Source of the DNA: Strigamia acuminata
Lineage: Eukaryota > Arthropoda > Chilopoda > Geophilomorpha > Linotaeniidae
Assembly: GCA_949358305.1 (NCBI GenBank)
Contig: OX442315.1
Span: forward strand, 1,798,001-1,862,000
Reading direction: 5' to 3'
DNA length: 64,000 nt
Shown here piece by piece: positions 32,501 through 42,599 of this stretch (position 1 is the stretch's first letter; each line of letters starts with the position of its first letter). The position numbers were made by a program, and so were the translations under genes. The notes beneath the pieces were generated by a model, which was not told the DNA's origin, did no database searches, and saw only the letters and a program-made list of their open reading frames with translations.

Positions 32501-33557
32501 ACTTCTTTTTCTGCGATTGAACGTCTATAAGGCTGCAAATGTATTGGATCATGGTCCCCCGTATCAATTTTGTGTTTAAATGTTGTTACTCTACCTAAGT
32601 CTTTGTCTGTGGCTGCAAATCTATCTTGATTCCTTTGAAGTAACTCCTTCATCCGCTCTTGTTGGCTTTTAGTCATCTTATCTTTAGCAATTGAGGAGTC
32701 AAAGTCAAAGCAATGCACTTGCTTTTCATCTGTCAGCTCAACCGCTTTGGTTGAGGAGTCAGAGCAATGCACCTGCTTTTCATCCAACAACCCAATCTCA
32801 ATAATGTAATACGCCTTACCAATTGCAGATTTCTCCTTCAAAAAGACTGATTTGTTCGTTGGATTAGCCACACGCAGAACTCCTTTACCATACTCAAAAT
32901 TTGTTAATGTTTTACAACACAAAATTCCAAACCTATCTATTACGTTTCCTAGAGGTTCCATAAACATTTCTGTGGTTAACTTTGTATTTAAATAAACTGG
33001 TATAACGCATTCATGCATTGGTGGAATTGAAATATTCTTCATCACTCTGGCAACATAACTCTGGTCCGAAAATGATCTATTTATTGGAAAAACTGCTTCT
33101 TCTACTCCACTAACATTGTTCCGGCCCACAAAGATTTTTTGTAAATCATAATCGACGACAGTCCTCGTTGACCTCATGAATGGATCCCCCAATAAAAGCT
33201 GATGATGAAATCCTGACACTATTAACACTTCCACTCTATAGGTCAGTTTTCCAATTGCAATGTTCATTTTTGTTTTACCCACTGGAACTACCAAATCCTT
33301 TCCTATCCCACGTAGCCTAATGTTAGGGCTGGGTGAATAATCCAACTGAAGGGCTACTGCGACTTCTTCACTTAGAAGGTTTCGTTTGGCTCCAGTATCC
33401 ATTACCGCTTTTATTTCCATTTCTTTTACAATTACTGGGATTTCCAACAATGACTCCGATACCTGAACGTCAATTATGACTATCTTACTCTTCTTCTTTT
33501 GTCTTTTCCTTTTCTTTGGGTGGCAACAATTTCTCTGTGGCCGTTCAACTAGTTTTT
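29506..33557 (-). CDS. pol: Ty3/gypsy Pol polyprotein
   Basis: Expressed by -1 frameshift from gag; the frame is open from the shift site (33552-33558) to 29506, with no ATG near its start. Domains in order: aspartic protease (VMDTGAKRNLL), reverse transcriptase (KKRDGKWRFCVDWRRLN, then the YIDDLIIFS active site), RNase H (STDASAYGLGAIL, TDHSALQWL), and integrase with an HHCC zinc domain (HLGLNKTWKRI ... CPHCAG) and DDE core (IDTLGSFP, SDKGTEYRN, GLTERFN). A GPY-like module (LLPPFSGPYEIVRRT) follows, then a charged tail of about 150 residues. No chromodomain was recognised. All catalytic residues are present and there is no internal stop, so the enzyme is probably active. Confidence 0.95.
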
Positions 33558-34898
33558 CGAATTTTGGGCCTTCGTTTGTGCCTGAGGATTAGGGTTTCCA
33601 TCTTGCTGTTCACCTCTTCTCCTCTTTTTATTCCACTTCCAGCTGTTACTTCCACCTCTTTCCTGTTGCTGTTGTTGTTGTTGTTGTTGTTGCCTGGGTG
33701 GATTGTAAAACTCACAGCTGAAATGATGATAACATCCGCATGAACGGTTATTAGAATTATTACTATTGTTAGTATTATAATTATTATAATTAGGATTAAA
33801 GCCTTGTCTACCGCCTCTACTTCTACCTCCTTGATTATACTGTCCCCTATTCCTTATTGGCGCATACCACTGATTTTGTATCAGTATCGACTCTTCATCC
33901 AGCAAATCCACTGACTCCGCTTCTAATAATCGCTGCTTTAAATCAGCGACTTCAGCTATTAACTCAGCGTGGGTTGGTTGGGTCCCCACAGTTCCACTCA
34001 GTTTACCTGCTGTTACCGGGATCACCTTCTCGTCCACGATCTTTTTAAACGCCGCGAGTAGAACATCTGCTGGATCCTTTATCTTGTGACTTTCAAATAA
34101 CTTAATTCTTTCTTCCATATCCGCCAAAGTCTTCGGGAATACAGTAATCAACATCTTTTGCATTTCCGGCTTCAATCCTTGAAAAATGTAATTAATCTTC
34201 AAATTCTCAGGTAATTCTGGTCGCGCATAAGCACATTCGGCCAAGACTTTCTTCATAAATGCATCGGCTTTACCATCTGAATGCCTCATAAAATGAAGAG
34301 TGTTCAATACATTTTCCTGGCTTTTCCTGAACTTCTTTTCGATTTGTGGCTTCCATTCTGTCCAAGTCCAGGTTGGATTCGTTTTATATTGTTCCACAAA
34401 CCATGCCAGTCCGTCAGTCTTAAGGGCTAACGGCAATTGCTTCACTCGTTCATCATCTGATGCTATTGTAGCTTCATAAGCCACAAGCCATTGGTCAATG
34501 TTACCTTTTTCCGTATCATAACAAACAACTTCGCGCTTTTGTATCAAAATACCCTTGAGAAGATCAGTTAAAACTGTTGTTGGATCCGCCATCTTGGATA
34601 CAGTTCCTTTTGATGTGGATTCCTTTAATTTTACTGGTGTTAACAATTCAAATACTGATTGAAAAGACTTTGATTGCGCAAATTTTAATGGGGTTGCAAA
34701 AACAAGTTTATCATCCAATGTGGAAGTATTTTGCTCAACCTCCTTTATTCCAGGTTCCGACTGTGAAGTTGTTTTTCTTTTCCTAACCGCTACTTTGGAA
34801 TCATCCACTGTGCTTACTAATTCTCTTTCTAATTCTTGATTCTTTAAGTCCAGTAGATTATCCACTTGCGCCTGTGATAACTTAACTGGCTGATCCAC
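33549..34898 (-). CDS. gag: Ty3/gypsy Gag
   Basis: The frame is open from 34898 to TAG at 33549-33551 (449 codons), but the first ATG is at 34592 (MADPTTVLTDLL). Either that is the start, or translation begins at a non-AUG codon, since the upstream 100 codons look protein-like. Contains a retrotransposon capsid-like helical domain (about residues 130-270, including YIFQGLKPEMQKML), an Arg/Gly/Asn-rich linker, and a short Cys/His motif CGCYHHFSCEF. That motif is not a canonical CCHC knuckle. A poly-Gln tract follows. The last codons overlap pol at a slippery site. Confidence 0.88.
   Translation of the reverse strand: MDQPVKLSQAQVDNLLDLKNQELERELVSTVDDSKVAVRKRKTTSQSEPGIKEVEQNTSTLDDKLVFATPLKFAQSKSFQSVFELLTPVKLKESTSKGTVSKMADPTTVLTDLLKGILIQKREVVCYDTEKGNIDQWLVAYEATIASDDERVKQLPLALKTDGLAWFVEQYKTNPTWTWTEWKPQIEKKFRKSQENVLNTLHFMRHSDGKADAFMKKVLAECAYARPELPENLKINYIFQGLKPEMQKMLITVFPKTLADMEERIKLFESHKIKDPADVLLAAFKKIVDEKVIPVTAGKLSGTVGTQPTHAELIAEVADLKQRLLEAESVDLLDEESILIQNQWYAPIRNRGQYNQGGRSRGGRQGFNPNYNNYNTNNSNNSNNRSCGCYHHFSCEFYNPPRQQQQQQQQQQERGGSNSWKWNKKRRRGEQQDGNPNPQAQTKAQNSKN
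33552..33558 (-). other. Probable -1 frameshift site gag/pol
   Basis: In gag phase the codons read TCG AAA AAC then TAG. Slipping one base back on G AAA AAC puts the ribosome in the pol frame, which is open here. It is analogous to the exact A AAA AAC at 60307. Confidence 0.65.
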
Positions 34899-35539
34899 TG
34901 TTAAGCCTTTAATTATACCTTCACTTTATTCACACAACGCTGTAGCAACTCACAACTTTCACTAACCCTGAAATAAACTTATGCACAATTAATTATCACA
35001 ATTAGTCACTAATCCAAAATAAATTTCAATAACAAAAAAAAATTATTATTATTTCCTGAAAAATAATCAAAATTAATCATCACAATCAACATAAACTTCT
35101 ACATAAACCAAAAAGAAAACATTTCCTATAATTGAATCATTATTAATATAAGTTTTATTATTAAACAAACATTGAATATTCACCACTCTTAACCTCCAAA
35201 ACAACCTCATTTTATTATAAATTCAACTTGGGTAAATATCTTTAATAAATTCAAATATGTAAATCTTATTAGTGCACTATAATTAAATATTCAACTTCAA
35301 TTGACTTTAAAAGAAAACTTTCACAATGAGTCACCTTTCAATCTTATCACTCATGCAAATGAGTTTGCAACTTTTCAAAATTTTATATGAGTTTTATTTG
35401 AATTTTACTGAATTTTAATGCAAATTTGTACGGATTTCAAATGGATCTTCTAATTTTTAGCAAATAACTGGCCAATTTCACTTTACTTTTACTACTTTTC
35501 ACTACTTTTAGCCAATTAATGGGTCTCAAATAGAAAGAA

Positions 35540-35554
35540 CCGCAATCTCCACCA
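35540..35554 (-). other. Primer-binding-site candidate
   Basis: On the minus strand, three bases after the 5' LTR, TGGTGGAGATTGCGG begins with the TGG complementary to a tRNA CCA end. The tRNA was not identified. Confidence 0.5.
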
Positions 35555-35557
35555 CTT

Positions 35558-36065
35558 TGTTACGTGGCCAGACTGACTACTGTTTGACCACGTAAATACT
35601 TATTATATTATAACTGGGGGTTTGTAATTGCATTAAGTTAAGCTAACATTTAAACTGTGTTGCTAACAAGAAGGAACTGAAGAGGACTCATTGTATTATT
35701 ATTAAAATATAACAGTATGTTTATTAAACCATAAATACAATCTGAAAACAAATATAATTTAACTTAAACTAAATTCTAAAACTATCTTAAGAATAACCTA
35801 AGACTAAATAAGCATGAATAACTTTTGGGATGGGAAAACCTAGAGATGCCACAGCAATAACTGCTTGTCAACCTCTGTCCCAATTTGGCTCTTGTCAAAC
35901 ATTAAATAGAGCTCGATCGTTCTATTATTCCGTGATAGGTAAAGTCATTACCTCATCCGCTTAAGGCGGGCTCTGGTGAGAGTTTTAGGGGTTATTCTCT
36001 AATGATTAACTACGGAAGCGAGGTGGCGACAGCTGATTCACAGCGTGCTCGTCCACCGCGTAACA
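35558..36065 (-). repeat. 5' LTR of gypsy element
   Basis: 508 bp, seemingly identical to 26579-27086. Holds the element's promoter and polyadenylation region; no specific boxes assigned. Confidence 0.95.
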
Positions 36066-39000
36066 ATATTTATCTCTTGGTTCGTTGGAATATTTATCTC
36101 TTGGTTCGTTAGAACATTTATCTCTTGGTTTGTTGGAACATTTATCTCTTGGTTCGTTGGAACATTTATCTCTTGGTTCGTTGGAACATTTATCTCTTGG
36201 TTCGTTGGAACATTTATCTCTTGGTTCGTTGGAATATTTATCTCTTGGTTCGTTGGAATATTTATCTCTTGGTTCGTTGGAACATTTATCTCTTGGTTCG
36301 TTGGAACATTTATCTCTTGGTTCGTTGGAATATTTATCTCTTTGTTCGTTGGAATATTTATCTCTTTGTTCGTTGGAATATTTATCTCTTGGTTCGTTGG
36401 AATATTTATCTCTTTGTTCGTTGGAATATTTATCTCTTGGTTCGTTGGAATATTTATCTCTTTGTTGGTTTTTGGTTTCGTTTGTATAGTTTTTAACTTA
36501 CGTTTCTGTTTGATGATTGGACTACCTAACTCTTTGTCGGAATCTAACTCTTCGTCGGAACTATCTGATGTTAGCGCCCGAGATCGTTTTTTAGGTTTAT
36601 CATGAGACTTGATATTTTCTGTACCTTCGAAATATTTCATGTCTTTACCATAAAGCTTGTTTAAGATTTTAATCATTATATTTGCAGAATTTAAATTAAG
36701 TTTATTGAATTTCTCATTTGATTTTGTTTTCAAATGTTCATAAAAATCATCTAAATACAAATTAATATTTTTGTATTTATCAATTATGAGATCATAAATG
36801 TCTACAATCTTGGGTTTATACTCAACCTTTTCATTGAATTTTTCTAAATCAGCATCATCATCTTTAATAAAATAATATGCATCCGTTAAATAAACCCACA
36901 CATTATAATATGTTTTGTTAGTTTGTTTTTCTTGATCTTCGCTTAAATGAGCTACCGCCGCTATTATGTTTGCTATAAAGGTTTCGTGACTAATTTCTGT
37001 ATCGCCATCATTCTCTAACATTTTTACAAACTCATTTGTACCAGGGTTTTCCTTCAATATTTTTATCAAGTCATTTAATGATTCTAATACATATTGTTTT
37101 AAACACGTGTCCAAATCTTCAGTTCGAACGTCTGACATCTTTTCAACACAGTGGTACCACAAATGATAAGATAATATTTTATATTGATTATCACCACATT
37201 CGGGTTTCTCTACTTCTAGTTCTTTTATATTTTTTTGATGCCATGTGTAATAAGCCTTATGATTGGATAAAACTTCTTTTAATTTTGCGATTTTTGAATT
37301 TAACATTACATTTTTACCTTCTTTATCAGTTACTTTTTTATCCTCTTCACTCGGAGCATAATCAATCCATTTTAAATGTTCTAACATAAAATCAAAAATA
37401 CCTGTTACATCTTCCATTGATAAAGTTAAATTGTATTTATTCTCATATTTTAGTTTTGCATCATATAATACCAAGCTATTAACCAATACAACATCTAAGG
37501 GTTTATCTTTATACATTGTATCTAATACAGATTTACTTATTACTAATTCCTCTAGTTTTAACATTTTATTTGCTTTATCTATTAAATTGCAAATAATAAT
37601 ATTTCTGTCTTTGATACTTGTGTCTTCCAATAAATTAAACTGATATTTGTTGTATACATCTTGTAGAAGTTCTTCAGCAGAAATTAAATTTAAGACTTTT
37701 TCCTGTAAGAAAGAAAATAGAGAATTTGTATCGTAAGACGACGTTTTATGAGAACTGTCGTACATAATACACACAATGTCACATAGTTCAAAAAGAATGT
37801 GGTCTGCAGGTTTGTTCGATTCAAAACCGATACATTTAAACATTTCCCAAATCTTTTTAGAGATGAAATTGCCGCTCATTTTTCTTGATTGTGTTTGGTT
37901 CATACTTGACTCAGAATAACCGTTAATAATCTTCTGAATATATTTTAACAGGTCATCATTTTTCTTGAATTCGGGTACATTTTCTGTACCAGTGTTTATG
38001 TCACATAGTTGCTGAATAAGATGTTCAGGAGTAGTATCTTTAAATAAAGTGCTGTAAACATTTAACTTACCCACAACGCCACCCAATGTCTTTTCTTTTT
38101 TTACATGTGTTAAAAATTCATTCCTCGGTTTATCTTCTGCCCCGTGAAAGAAATCCAAGTCTTGAAAATCATTTTCAAAAGCTTTTAATGTGCCTTTGTA
38201 TAACTTGGAAAATGTTGAAAAGAATTGATTAAGCTCGGTTAGTATACTGCTGTAATCACTCACAGAAAATATGTCTTTATGCTGTATAATAGCTGAAAAC
38301 GCCTGTTGTAGCATCTTATATTTCTCAATTTTTTTTTCTTTTAATGCCATGTTTTCAACATAGTTTATGAAACTAGAAATATTTTTAGGTTGTAGTTCTA
38401 ACACCTCAATTAATTTCAGTGCACGTTGTACTGATTTGGGTATTTCTTTAAATAGTGTATTCTTAAAATTGATACTATAAACAATATGTAAACACGATTT
38501 CATATTATCCAGTGATTCTGTAAGTATAGAACTGTCTAAGTTTTCGTCATTCATACAATAGTCTATATTGTTCTCCATGAACCCGAGTATATTGGTAAAT
38601 ACTTCTAATACACGTGGAATAAATAAATGCAGTGGTAAACGTAGTTTTTTAGGGCATAAAGACTTGATCATTTTTATCCAAGAGATAAATGCATTAAGGT
38701 CTATTAACTGTAATGTTCGTAATTCTGTACCAATGGAAGCATTTAATTGGTTATAATTGGATTTGTAATAATTTCTTTCAACGTAAACATCTTCAAGATT
38801 TTGAGAAAGCTCTTTTCCGATATTCGTCACTACTTTAGTCTCTGATTCTTCTTTTTCTGCTAGTTTAGATAATATATTTTTGTTTTCTGTTCGCAAAGCG
38901 CTGTTTTCTACTCTATAGTTCTCAATATCTCTTTCCAGGTTCAGGATTTGGTCCGAAACAGTGTCATCATTATTGGTCGTCCACTTCAATGTATCATCCT

Positions 39001-40777
39001 TGATGTTTTGAATCTCTTTTTGTAACTCTTTGATATCGTGTTCCTTCTTATCATTGTCATTCCATAAATTGCTGTTTTTTTCTTGCATTTGTGCAAGATC
39101 TTCTTTAAACTTATTGTTTTCGTCTTTTAATTTATCACATTGGATATTTTTATTGTTCAGCGTTTCTTCATTTCTTTTATTTGTTTCCATTGATTCATAA
39201 TTTTTCTTTTGTAATGCTTTATTGTCATCATCTAACTCGTCTAATTTATTTTTACATTCATTACAATCAAATTCTAATTTTTTATTATGACCATCTAAAG
39301 ATGCTAATGACACTCTGCATGTGAATAATTCTTTCGTGGTACTCTCTAGGGTTTCTACATTTTTTTTATTTGTTTCCATTAATTCATCATTTCTCTTCTG
39401 TAATGCTTTATTGTCATCATCAAATTTTGCTAGTTTATTTTTACATTCATAAAGATCAAAAACTATTTTTTTATTATGATTATCTAAAGATGTTATTGAA
39501 GCTTTGCATTCGCGTAATTCTTTCTTGGTTATATTTAGGATACTCTCTGAAGCATCTGATTTCGTGCGTAAAGATTCTTCGCTCTGTTTGCTATTTAAAT
39601 ATCTCGTGCATGTTTCATTCAGTTTTTCAATTTCCGTGTCTTTCTTTTGACATTTAGCAATATTTATCGTGCATGTTTCATTCAGTTTTTCAATTTCCGT
39701 GTCTTTCTTTTGACATTTAGCAATATTTATCTCATTTGCTTCACGGAGTTGCTTTTGTTTATTAAGACATGTCTTCAAAGTACTTTTAATTGAACGCAAT
39801 TTTTTATTAAGCGTAATCATTTCTTGTTCACATTCATGTAACGAATTCTTATATTTTGTGTTTTTTTCAACTTGGACTTTATTCTGGTCATTTAACAATT
39901 TATATTTATTTTGCTCATTTGCGTAATTCCCTCTTATGATTGCAAGTTCTTCACTATGCTTAGTTTCTAATTCGTGTGCATCAGAACATAATTTGATATT
40001 TCTTTCCGATTCCGTGTTGAGCTCGGCCTCTGCTTTCTGTTTTTGATGTAACGTTTTGGCTATTTGCTCCGTCAGATTATCAATCCTTTTTACATTTTGC
40101 TCTTTTTCTTCTTCAAGTAACATTATTTTTGTCTCAGTTGAGCCAGCAAATGTTAATTCTTTAAGTTTAATTTTTATCGTCTCATTTTCCTTGGATAAAC
40201 TTTTTAATTGATCACTTAACAGTTTATTGCTTTCAAGACATTTACGTAACTCTATACCACGAATATCTATAGGCATATTGTTGATTTCATCTTCTTTAAC
40301 AACACATTTATCACTTTCTAAGATAGATCTATTAACGCTATCACTATCCGTATCCATAAGTTCATCATCCTCCGTTAGATTATTGTCTCGATTTATTAAA
40401 TAATGTAGTTCACCTAAGATATGAATTAAACGGTATTCGTTACTTCTTTCGTGTATTATTTGTATACTTTTGAAACAATTTAAAATATTGAACATATATG
40501 TGTCGATATGCTTTGAAACATCACGAGGTTTTTTAATTATAGCTTGATACATAAGAAGGATGCTGTTTGTGTATTTAGTGTCTGCTCCTACGCAGGAATT
40601 ATTACCGTTGATTTTATATAATAAAAATTGAATTAAAACGTCTGTTAATCGAATATTTTGTGCAAAAAACTCAGAAGGAATCAAATTGAATATATCATTA
40701 GCAAAAGCTTTATTGGTGTCCACAAATAAAGCCAAAGCTTGTTTGTAATCACCTTTAATTACATGTGTAGAAAACAT
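36038..40777 (-). CDS. Very large coiled-coil protein, C-terminus displaced by gypsy
   Basis: Unrecognised. ATG at 40777, 1579 codons as it stands. The last eight (ending RWTSTL) come from the LTR, so native sequence ends at 36070 and resumes at 26578 (about 1660 aa originally). Residues 1-160 are globular and helical. About 170-640 is a long coiled coil with two internal duplications (the 63-bp tandem repeat near 39605-39730, and a DDDNKALQK unit). About 650-1420 is a further helical region rich in Lys/Asp/Asn/Ile. A basic Ser-rich stretch (KKRSRALTSDSSDEE) precedes 17 copies of an octapeptide of type NQEINIPT. No membrane segment or enzyme motif. The single exon of nearly 5 kb is unusual for an arthropod gene and fits a structural or scaffold protein of a virus-like element. 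It is divergent from the helicase, 274 bp apart. Confidence 0.75.
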   Translation of the reverse strand: MFSTHVIKGDYKQALALFVDTNKAFANDIFNLIPSEFFAQNIRLTDVLIQFLLYKINGNNSCVGADTKYTNSILLMYQAIIKKPRDVSKHIDTYMFNILNCFKSIQIIHERSNEYRLIHILGELHYLINRDNNLTEDDELMDTDSDSVNRSILESDKCVVKEDEINNMPIDIRGIELRKCLESNKLLSDQLKSLSKENETIKIKLKELTFAGSTETKIMLLEEEKEQNVKRIDNLTEQIAKTLHQKQKAEAELNTESERNIKLCSDAHELETKHSEELAIIRGNYANEQNKYKLLNDQNKVQVEKNTKYKNSLHECEQEMITLNKKLRSIKSTLKTCLNKQKQLREANEINIAKCQKKDTEIEKLNETCTINIAKCQKKDTEIEKLNETCTRYLNSKQSEESLRTKSDASESILNITKKELRECKASITSLDNHNKKIVFDLYECKNKLAKFDDDNKALQKRNDELMETNKKNVETLESTTKELFTCRVSLASLDGHNKKLEFDCNECKNKLDELDDDNKALQKKNYESMETNKRNEETLNNKNIQCDKLKDENNKFKEDLAQMQEKNSNLWNDNDKKEHDIKELQKEIQNIKDDTLKWTTNNDDTVSDQILNLERDIENYRVENSALRTENKNILSKLAEKEESETKVVTNIGKELSQNLEDVYVERNYYKSNYNQLNASIGTELRTLQLIDLNAFISWIKMIKSLCPKKLRLPLHLFIPRVLEVFTNILGFMENNIDYCMNDENLDSSILTESLDNMKSCLHIVYSINFKNTLFKEIPKSVQRALKLIEVLELQPKNISSFINYVENMALKEKKIEKYKMLQQAFSAIIQHKDIFSVSDYSSILTELNQFFSTFSKLYKGTLKAFENDFQDLDFFHGAEDKPRNEFLTHVKKEKTLGGVVGKLNVYSTLFKDTTPEHLIQQLCDINTGTENVPEFKKNDDLLKYIQKIINGYSESSMNQTQSRKMSGNFISKKIWEMFKCIGFESNKPADHILFELCDIVCIMYDSSHKTSSYDTNSLFSFLQEKVLNLISAEELLQDVYNKYQFNLLEDTSIKDRNIIICNLIDKANKMLKLEELVISKSVLDTMYKDKPLDVVLVNSLVLYDAKLKYENKYNLTLSMEDVTGIFDFMLEHLKWIDYAPSEEDKKVTDKEGKNVMLNSKIAKLKEVLSNHKAYYTWHQKNIKELEVEKPECGDNQYKILSYHLWYHCVEKMSDVRTEDLDTCLKQYVLESLNDLIKILKENPGTNEFVKMLENDGDTEISHETFIANIIAAVAHLSEDQEKQTNKTYYNVWVYLTDAYYFIKDDDADLEKFNEKVEYKPKIVDIYDLIIDKYKNINLYLDDFYEHLKTKSNEKFNKLNLNSANIMIKILNKLYGKDMKYFEGTENIKSHDKPKKRSRALTSDSSDEELDSDKELGSPIIKQKRKLKTIQTKPKTNKEINIPTNQEINIPTNKEINIPTNQEINIPTNKEINIPTNKEINIPTNQEINVPTNQEINVPTNQEINIPTNQEINIPTNQEINVPTNQEINVPTNQEINVPTNQEINVPTNQEINVLTNQEINIPTNQEINIVTRWTSTL
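36070..36471. repeat. 24-bp coding tandem array, about 17 units
   Basis: Units of 24 bp encode the octapeptide N-[QK]-E-I-N-[IV]-P-T on the minus strand. Four more lie at 26479-26578 beyond the retrotransposon. Substitutions are few, implying recent expansion. Reading frames on the plus strand are mirror artefacts. Confidence 0.95.
39605..39735. repeat. 63-bp tandem duplication within coiled coil
   Basis: Two nearly identical 63-bp copies encode NIAKCQKKDTEIEKLNETCT twice. In-frame duplication adds three heptads, preserving the coiled-coil register. Confidence 0.9.
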
Positions 40778-41010
40778 TATTCTATTAGATAGTTACTTTT
40801 TTTTAAACAAACATTTTTAGATGAAAAACTAATGGTTAGTGTATTAGATTGTACATGCACATTTCTTACATTTAAACAAACTTCCTTTTAAAAAAAATAT
40901 TAAATAAAATACGTAGGAGCTAAAAATATTATTATATATTTTGTTAGTTCATTTATTTATTTAGTTAAAATTATTTAATTATTAGTAAATAAATAATACA
41001 ATATTTATTT

Positions 41011-41020
41011 TATATAAATA
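41011..41020 (+). promoter_or_regulatory. Candidate TATA box of helicase gene
   Basis: TATATAAATA lies 32-41 bp before the ATG at 41052, in the 274-bp divergent promoter region. Confidence 0.4.
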
Positions 41021-41051
41021 TCAAACTTTGAGCGAAAGAATTTAAATCAAC

Positions 41052-42599
41052 ATGTCCGCTACCGGTTTAACAGCGTCGCAGAAACAAATTTATGATAAGT
41101 TGGTTTTACACAAAGATTTTTCCAAGCCAAAATGGTTCACAATAAGTGGTTGCCCAGGAACAGGAAAAACATATATAATTGAACAACTCCACAGACACTT
41201 TGAATCAGTCAGTCATCCTCATTTTATTGTTGCACCAACAAATGTATCTGCAAAATTAATTAATGGTAAAACGATACACGCAGTAATGACAGGTGGCAGA
41301 GATTTAATAGAACTGTTAAAGTCTATTTCTGAAGATGTAAATCTTTCCTTTTTTTGGGGTTCCAGTAACCCATTTGAAACCATTAATAATCCCAATTTTG
41401 AAGCTCTGTTGATGATGCACATGTCAATGTTTAATTTAAATCATTCCAAAGGATGTTTAAAGAGTACTGACGCCACATTCTGCCCCAGTGATTCCCGTAG
41501 TGATTGTCAAGAGTTCGCCGTACTTATTGACGAAATAGGATTATTACCTATTCCAGTGTTTTATTATTTCTTATACCTGATTCCAGAAAATACGCAGATT
41601 ATCATGTTTGGAGACGAACACCAGATTATACCAACTGATGGTTTAAATAAATCTCTTTTTGATATATTTCCAAGAATCAATCAGGCTTTAATTCAACAAT
41701 TTTATTTAACTGAGAATATACGACATAATAAGAATAAATATTTTCAACGGTTTATTATGGATTGGTACAATAACAACCGTTTGGGAGAAGAAATTCCATT
41801 TTTAAGGTTTGGTGGTGACGAAAACGATTTTATGAAGCTGAGAGGTAAAAAACTCGTCATTTGTGGTAGAAACGATACCGTATATACATATGGAATTAAA
41901 ATGTTGAAAGAAATAGAAGGCACAGTAATTTCTATCGCACCTCTTATATTAAAAATAAATCGAGGCAAACTTCTACGTGGCGCTACACTATTTCCGAAAA
42001 AAGAGACTGCGAAGTTTCTCAGGAATATTTTTTTGAAACCAGGTGTCCCTGTAATGTTAAATAAAACTATAAATCATGAATTAGTATGTAATTCGGTATA
42101 CACATTTGTTAAATATAATTCCGAAGGTGATACTTTGGAATTGACTAACAGTGATCTATCAAAAGTTTATTTGAATCGATGTCGGTATTATGTAGAAATC
42201 GATAGCTTATGTGTATATGAAATACGAAAGTTTCCAGTTGACCTCTTTCTTGCTGTAACAACTCATAAAGTGCAAGGACTGACAATAGATTATCCAATTC
42301 TAATTATTTACGATGATCTTTGGTTGCCAGAACAATCCTATGTGGCGGTATCGAGAGTTACAACACCTGGGTTGATCTATTCAGCAGTAAGCCCACTAAT
42401 TTATCCTAAAAGTCTGTCAATAGATACTGATAGCAAAACAAAAAAATCTAACCACAAACAAATCTCAAAATGTTGTTCAATTTGTAAAGTTAACTCTGAT
42501 TTCTTACAAATATATGAAGCTAAAAGTACTCGCAGGTTGACCGATGAAACTCCTACAATCGATCGAATATGCAATAATTGCATCGAAACTATAGAATAA
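41052..42599 (+). CDS. Pif1-like SF1B DNA helicase
   Basis: 515 aa, one exon. Pif1 and RecD2-type helicases unwind DNA 5'-3' in replication and recombination. Motif I (Walker A) SGCPGTGKT is at 32-40, motif II LIDEIG near 157-162, motif III MFGDEHQIIP near 195-204, motif IV-like LTENIRH near 222-228, motif V THKVQGLTID near 404-413, and motif VI YVAVSRV near 431-437. The C-terminus carries two Cys pairs (CSIC about 475-478 and CNNC about 507-510), a likely small zinc-binding module not typical of cellular Pif1. It is smaller than eukaryotic Pif1, lacks an organellar N-terminus, and is closer in size to virus, Helitron-unrelated or plasmid-type helicases. Divergent with the coiled-coil gene and next to a tyrosine recombinase. 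Confidence 0.9.
   Translation: MSATGLTASQKQIYDKLVLHKDFSKPKWFTISGCPGTGKTYIIEQLHRHFESVSHPHFIVAPTNVSAKLINGKTIHAVMTGGRDLIELLKSISEDVNLSFFWGSSNPFETINNPNFEALLMMHMSMFNLNHSKGCLKSTDATFCPSDSRSDCQEFAVLIDEIGLLPIPVFYYFLYLIPENTQIIMFGDEHQIIPTDGLNKSLFDIFPRINQALIQQFYLTENIRHNKNKYFQRFIMDWYNNNRLGEEIPFLRFGGDENDFMKLRGKKLVICGRNDTVYTYGIKMLKEIEGTVISIAPLILKINRGKLLRGATLFPKKETAKFLRNIFLKPGVPVMLNKTINHELVCNSVYTFVKYNSEGDTLELTNSDLSKVYLNRCRYYVEIDSLCVYEIRKFPVDLFLAVTTHKVQGLTIDYPILIIYDDLWLPEQSYVAVSRVTTPGLIYSAVSPLIYPKSLSIDTDSKTKKSNHKQISKCCSICKVNSDFLQIYEAKSTRRLTDETPTIDRICNNCIETIE

Larger units (their letters stand above)
26579..36065 (-). mobile_element. Complete Ty3/gypsy LTR retrotransposon with C48 protease ORF
   Basis: 9487 bp, minus orientation. 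Two LTRs of 508 bp that appear identical begin TGTTACG and end CGTAACA, flanked by a 4-bp ATAT duplication (26575-26578 and 36066-36069). Order in the element: 5' LTR, primer site, gag, pol (protease, RT, RNase H, integrase), a third ORF encoding a Ulp1-like cysteine protease, polypurine tract, 3' LTR. All ORFs are intact, so insertion is recent and the copy may be active. It landed inside the 24-bp repeat array of the coiled-coil gene. Confidence 0.95.

Noticed and set aside
36045-36605. Plus-strand frames with FISWFVG, HLSLGSLE and NIYLLVRW repeats
   Set aside because: Mirror frames of the 24-bp array whose coding sense is the minus strand.
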